Assembly: GCA_016708955.1 (NCBI GenBank)
Contig: JADJES010000013.1
Coordinates: 1-49,811 of the forward strand
DNA: 49,811 nt
Source of the DNA: Nitrosomonas sp.
Lineage (GTDB): Bacteria; Pseudomonadota; Gammaproteobacteria; Burkholderiales; Nitrosomonadaceae
Reading direction: 5' to 3'
Below are positions 46,804 to 49,811 of this stretch, in pieces. The position numbers were made by a program, and so were the translations under genes. The notes beneath the pieces are model-generated. The model worked only from the letters and a program-made list of their open reading frames with translations, ran no database searches and had not been told where the DNA came from. How positions within the stretch are numbered: position 1 is the first letter of the stretch; each line of letters begins with the position of its first letter.

Positions 46804-49028
46804 TATTTAAAGTCTGCTGTACTAATGGATTGCTCACTTGCTTTATTCCAGTAATCCTGTGCAGCCTTAGCTGTAGGAAAGCCACCTGCCAAAGTAGTTA
46901 AGGCCAACAATTGTTCAACGTATCGATCTGGATCGAATAATTTAGAATCAGCCAATGCACCTCGCCAATAGCGCCGTTCTTGATTCAATAAAGCTTTAGT
47001 CAATCCTTGTGCAGTAGTTGGGCGTTCACCATGTAACGCAAGTAATGCCGCCATTTTCTTCTGCAAATATAGTGGGCGGTCAAAATGTTCTCCCACTAAT
47101 TCCGGAACAACCTGAGGAGTAGGCGTTGTTGTAGAATCTCAGAAAAAGTTTTATAGCTGATAGATAAGCCTGCCCGACGTTCTTGAATTTCCGTATGCAA
47201 TGAAGGTAATCGATGGGCCAGTGGTAGCATAGCTATTGAGGAATGATTCGCATGCTTGATCCCTTTCCCGGTAAATTATCCCACCATTCTCCGCTATCAC
47301 GCGCCAACAACAATAATCGTGCCGATTGATTGCCGATGCCATTTAACATGAACTTTGATTAGAGAAAGTAGTGCGATCTGACGTGTTTCGCATAATCAAT
47401 CACGATTAACAACGGTTTGTTAAAGCTGCGTAACTTCAGCCAGGCACTTGGCATGTCTTTCGGCTCAAGATCGTATCAAGTATGCCTACGTGCCAATTCG
47501 ATTTTAAACGTTGTTGACATAATTCAAGTGCTAAACGAGTTTTTCCCAATCCACCGACACCCGTAACTAGACGTACAGCCAGAGAATATCGAGTGTCATC
47601 TAGCCAAGCATTCAGATTATCAAGGTCAGGTTGACGAGCAGAATCAAATGGAACCAATCCTTCTTCGGCACGTAGCAACTGACTGTCAGCAACCATACCC
47701 CCAGCTTGCCAGCGTTTTGAGGGCATTTGTAGCGGTGAATCATTTATTGAATCAGTAGGTGTCACGGAATTATTGGAACAATTTGTTTTTTGTCTCAGTG
47801 TGACTTCTGGAATACTGCCTTTCTGCAGTGGCCATTCAAAAAACTCGGCTGCTTTTCTGTACGCAATTCGGCCAAGTATATTTATCAACCAAGCTACGTA
47901 AAATGCCTGCCTGGTTTCTCGCTTCACCTATGTTGCCTAACTATTTCCTTTAGGGCACTTTCAACCTGCTTCAGATCATCATCACTAAAATATGGAAACT
48001 TAACTAAACCATCTACCTTAATCGGATACACAGCACCTGTTCCGCACACATAAATTCCTCCTCAAGCAAACGTTACACGCCACTATCCTCGCTAATAATT
48101 AGCGGCCACACCTGCTGTAGTAGCCTCCCAAGCTGTTAACCCCAACCTTCATGCCATGAAGGCATCAGTAAGCTCGCACACTAAGTTGGTTATAGAGTTC
48201 TGACGATTCTGAGTATATGGCAACGCATTCAGGTTGATCACACCCCCTGCATATTCTTGAGCAAATTCTTTAAGCTCATTTTCAGGATTGATTGTATGTT
48301 CTGGAGATGCAGAAAGTATTGATTCAAAATCAACGCCACGTAACACCAATTTAGGTTTCTGATACAACTCATTTGGCATTTTATCTATTCGTGCATTGCA
48401 GCAGGCTTTAGCAAAATCGGCAATACCTAAATGCCCGCCGGCGACGCGCGAAGCATCATCTCAAACGAACACTAGGAAAGCGGTAAATGTTTTTGGTGCA
48501 GGCTTAGGCCCAATTTCAGCCGAACCCGGTATCAGCATATACGCGCCCTTTGACCCACTCGCCAGATCAGTAAAGCATCACGTAACCAATGGACCAATCG
48601 GCAAAGCAATATCAGCCTACCGAAATATAATTTGCTCTTGTTGTTTTTAAAGCCGTTAGGAATTTTCCGCATAAGATTCGTAGTCGGCATAGCTCATGTG
48701 ATGAATCAGCGACGAACGCCCCAGCAATTTCTAACTACAATCGCTGCTTCGCCTTAATACGGTCATGACCTAACCAGATTGTTTTCCCGGATCAAACAGG
48801 TGTTTTGATTCTTTTAACTGATCAATTCCGGCTATTGCATGATTTTTAGAAAATATTTTTTCTTGTGGCGGAAATGGCAATGATACGAGACTTATATATG
48901 CATCGTGCGCATCTTCAATTTCATCGTCTGTAGCACTTGCTACGATACAGATCACTTTCGCTTCAAGATGATAGGCGATTCCGAATGATTTTAAGAAATC
49001 GGTATTAAAACTATTGATACCACCATAC

Positions 49029-49811
49029 TTACTTCCCCACTGTGTAGCAAATGTGATAAGCGAATACATTTCCTATCCTATTTAGACTATTAATATAATA
49101 TTTAACCGTACAGTTATTAACAGAACTCCAAGGCGGCTGCGCCGCAAATGCGTCCTCGCGGTCGCTGCCGCTCCCACTCGGGCCCTTTGCGCTTCGCCGT
49201 TCAGTTTGTTCTGTGTTGACTGCGCATCGTTCAATTCGCCATTGATGCAAGCGGGTGGGTAATTGGATGGAATCTGTTTTGAACACCATAGATTTTTGTC
49301 CTATCGGATCACCATACTTTCCAAGTTCTTTGGATTCTATTTTCATTAGCTTAATGGGATTGTCTTTTCGTTTAGCAGTCGCACCGCCCATCAATTGAAT
49401 AAACTGCCACCATTTGCCCTGATCGGCTGCTTGCTGGGCTTGTTGTAGAATGCCTTCAGGCGCATTGCTGATTCTGCGCAATTCACGCCAAACGCTGACA
49501 GGCGCACCTCCAATTTGTTGGAATTGCCGGATACCCCAGGTTGATGCCCAAGCTTCAACGCGTTCAAGCCGCTTCTGTATCGGATTGCCATCAATGTCAT
49601 ATTCAGGCCGTAACCATCAATGTTTTTGAGATGTATTTGGCAATATAACCAATCGCAGAGCCTTTGCTTTTATCAATGGCAATGGCTGTAAAGCGATGTT
49701 TTAGTGCGCCGGGTTCGTCGCCATCCGTTTGCAGGGCGTAATGTTTGAAGATTGTTCGCACTTTCTCGCTATGTTCAGGCGGCATAAATACCAGCATGTG
49801 CCAGTGGGGTG
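49029..49811 (-). pseudogene. P2-type phage replication endonuclease (gpA), truncated and frameshifted
   Basis: Runs off the right edge; the visible part is the C-terminal half. It starts in frame with HWHMLVFMPPEH, the HxH (HUH) metal motif, followed by ALKHRFTAIAIDKSKGSAIG and YIAKYISK, whose two tyrosines (Y-x3-Y) are the strand-cutting residues of rolling-circle initiators of phage P2. One base is missing in a short T-run near 49621-49627, after which the protein continues in another frame (VEAWASTWGIRQFQQIGG), then RRISNAPEGILQQAQQAADQ and RLHQWRIER near the end. No other phage gene is in the window. The last residues read over the start of the neighbouring gene. Confidence 0.8.

Larger units (their letters stand above)
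45006..49069 (-). pseudogene. NLR-like gene: glycosyltransferase fold + STAND NTPase + TPR repeats, decayed
   Basis: Reading the minus strand across frames reveals one ancestral protein of about 1300 residues. Part 1 (about 48070-49069): a GT-B glycosyltransferase-like domain, starting MYSLITFATQWGSKYGGINS at 49069, with SSLIHHMSYADYESYAENS and, near 48105-48165, MPSWHEGWGLTAWEA, matching the GT4 E-x7-E signature. Part 2 (about 46170-47930): a STAND/NB-ARC-type ATPase with the P-loop TGVGGLGKTRLAL (about 47539-47562), Walker B LLIVIDYA and sensor strand RLLLLARDSGEWWDNL. Part 3 (45230-46080): TPR repeats. Many frame changes and stops, plus a MITE at 46660-46803, destroy it. Part junctions are readable only piecewise. 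Bacterial STAND proteins often act in anti-phage defence; this inference comes from family architecture and the island context. Confidence 0.65.

Noticed and set aside
48049..48070. A separate STAND gene starting at GTG 48049 with a GAGGAGG site
   Set aside because: The GAGGAGG codes for Glu-Glu in the continuing glycosyltransferase frame (SEDSGV, RLLEEEF), so a single fused gene explains the sequence better; a split gene remains possible.

Overview
The window looks like a chromosomal segment of a betaproteobacterium, most probably Nitrosomonas or a close relative (Nitrosomonadaceae). This rests on the housekeeping order (leuS-lptE-holA; aroQ-accB-accC-prmA-zinc-ribbon gene; cobalamin-dependent metH), a PEP-CTERM protein remnant, moderate GC and a heavy load of insertion sequences. 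The genus is an inference from gene content and style, not from a search.

Layout. (1) 1-16659, + strand: a compact operon of very large uncharacterised proteins. It holds two trypsin-like peptidase paralogues (the first cut by the window edge), a 1133-residue protein that looks like DUF6603, a 1103-residue protein with an internal membrane hairpin, an 1883-residue protein with an N-terminal coiled coil, and a 646-residue protein. Genes overlap or nearly abut. This is the best candidate here for an undescribed system. (2) 17014-19356: a stand-alone FecR-like protein, a dead PEP-CTERM gene and a frameshifted D,D-carboxypeptidase with a SPOR domain. (3) 19943-28390: a mobile-element-rich chemotaxis region. 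A degenerate IS3-type element abuts the tail of an IS630 transposase. Then a cheW-mcp pair is present twice in inverted orientation around an IS110-type element (itself inserted in a palindromic repeat) and an IS21 istB remnant. Each mcp carries one single-base frameshift. (4) 28802-44163: ordinary core genes, all intact: VOC protein, M48 lipoprotein peptidase, dodecin, DUF3622-like protein, leuS, lptE, holA, a small lipoprotein, metH, DUF3426 protein, prmA, accC, accB, aroQ. A homopolymer-filled block (39447-39788) between metH and the DUF3426 gene looks like bad sequence. (5) 44489-49811: a tRNA-Thr(CGT), a second copy of its 3' half, and a decayed island. The island contains a ruined gene that reads as a glycosyltransferase-fold / STAND NTPase / TPR fusion (NLR-like), interrupted by a small MITE, and a frameshifted P2-type phage replication endonuclease running off the right edge.

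Working together: leuS, lptE and holA probably share a transcript. accB and accC make two parts of acetyl-CoA carboxylase, beside aroQ and prmA. CheW and the MCPs would feed a CheA kinase encoded elsewhere. In the giant-protein operon, tight spacing argues for one assembly or pathway, but no function can be assigned from sequence alone.

A caution applies throughout. Many accessory genes carry single-base deletions, often in short homopolymers, while about 12 kb of core genes carry none. That fits real decay of accessory genes, but consensus errors cannot be excluded without reads.
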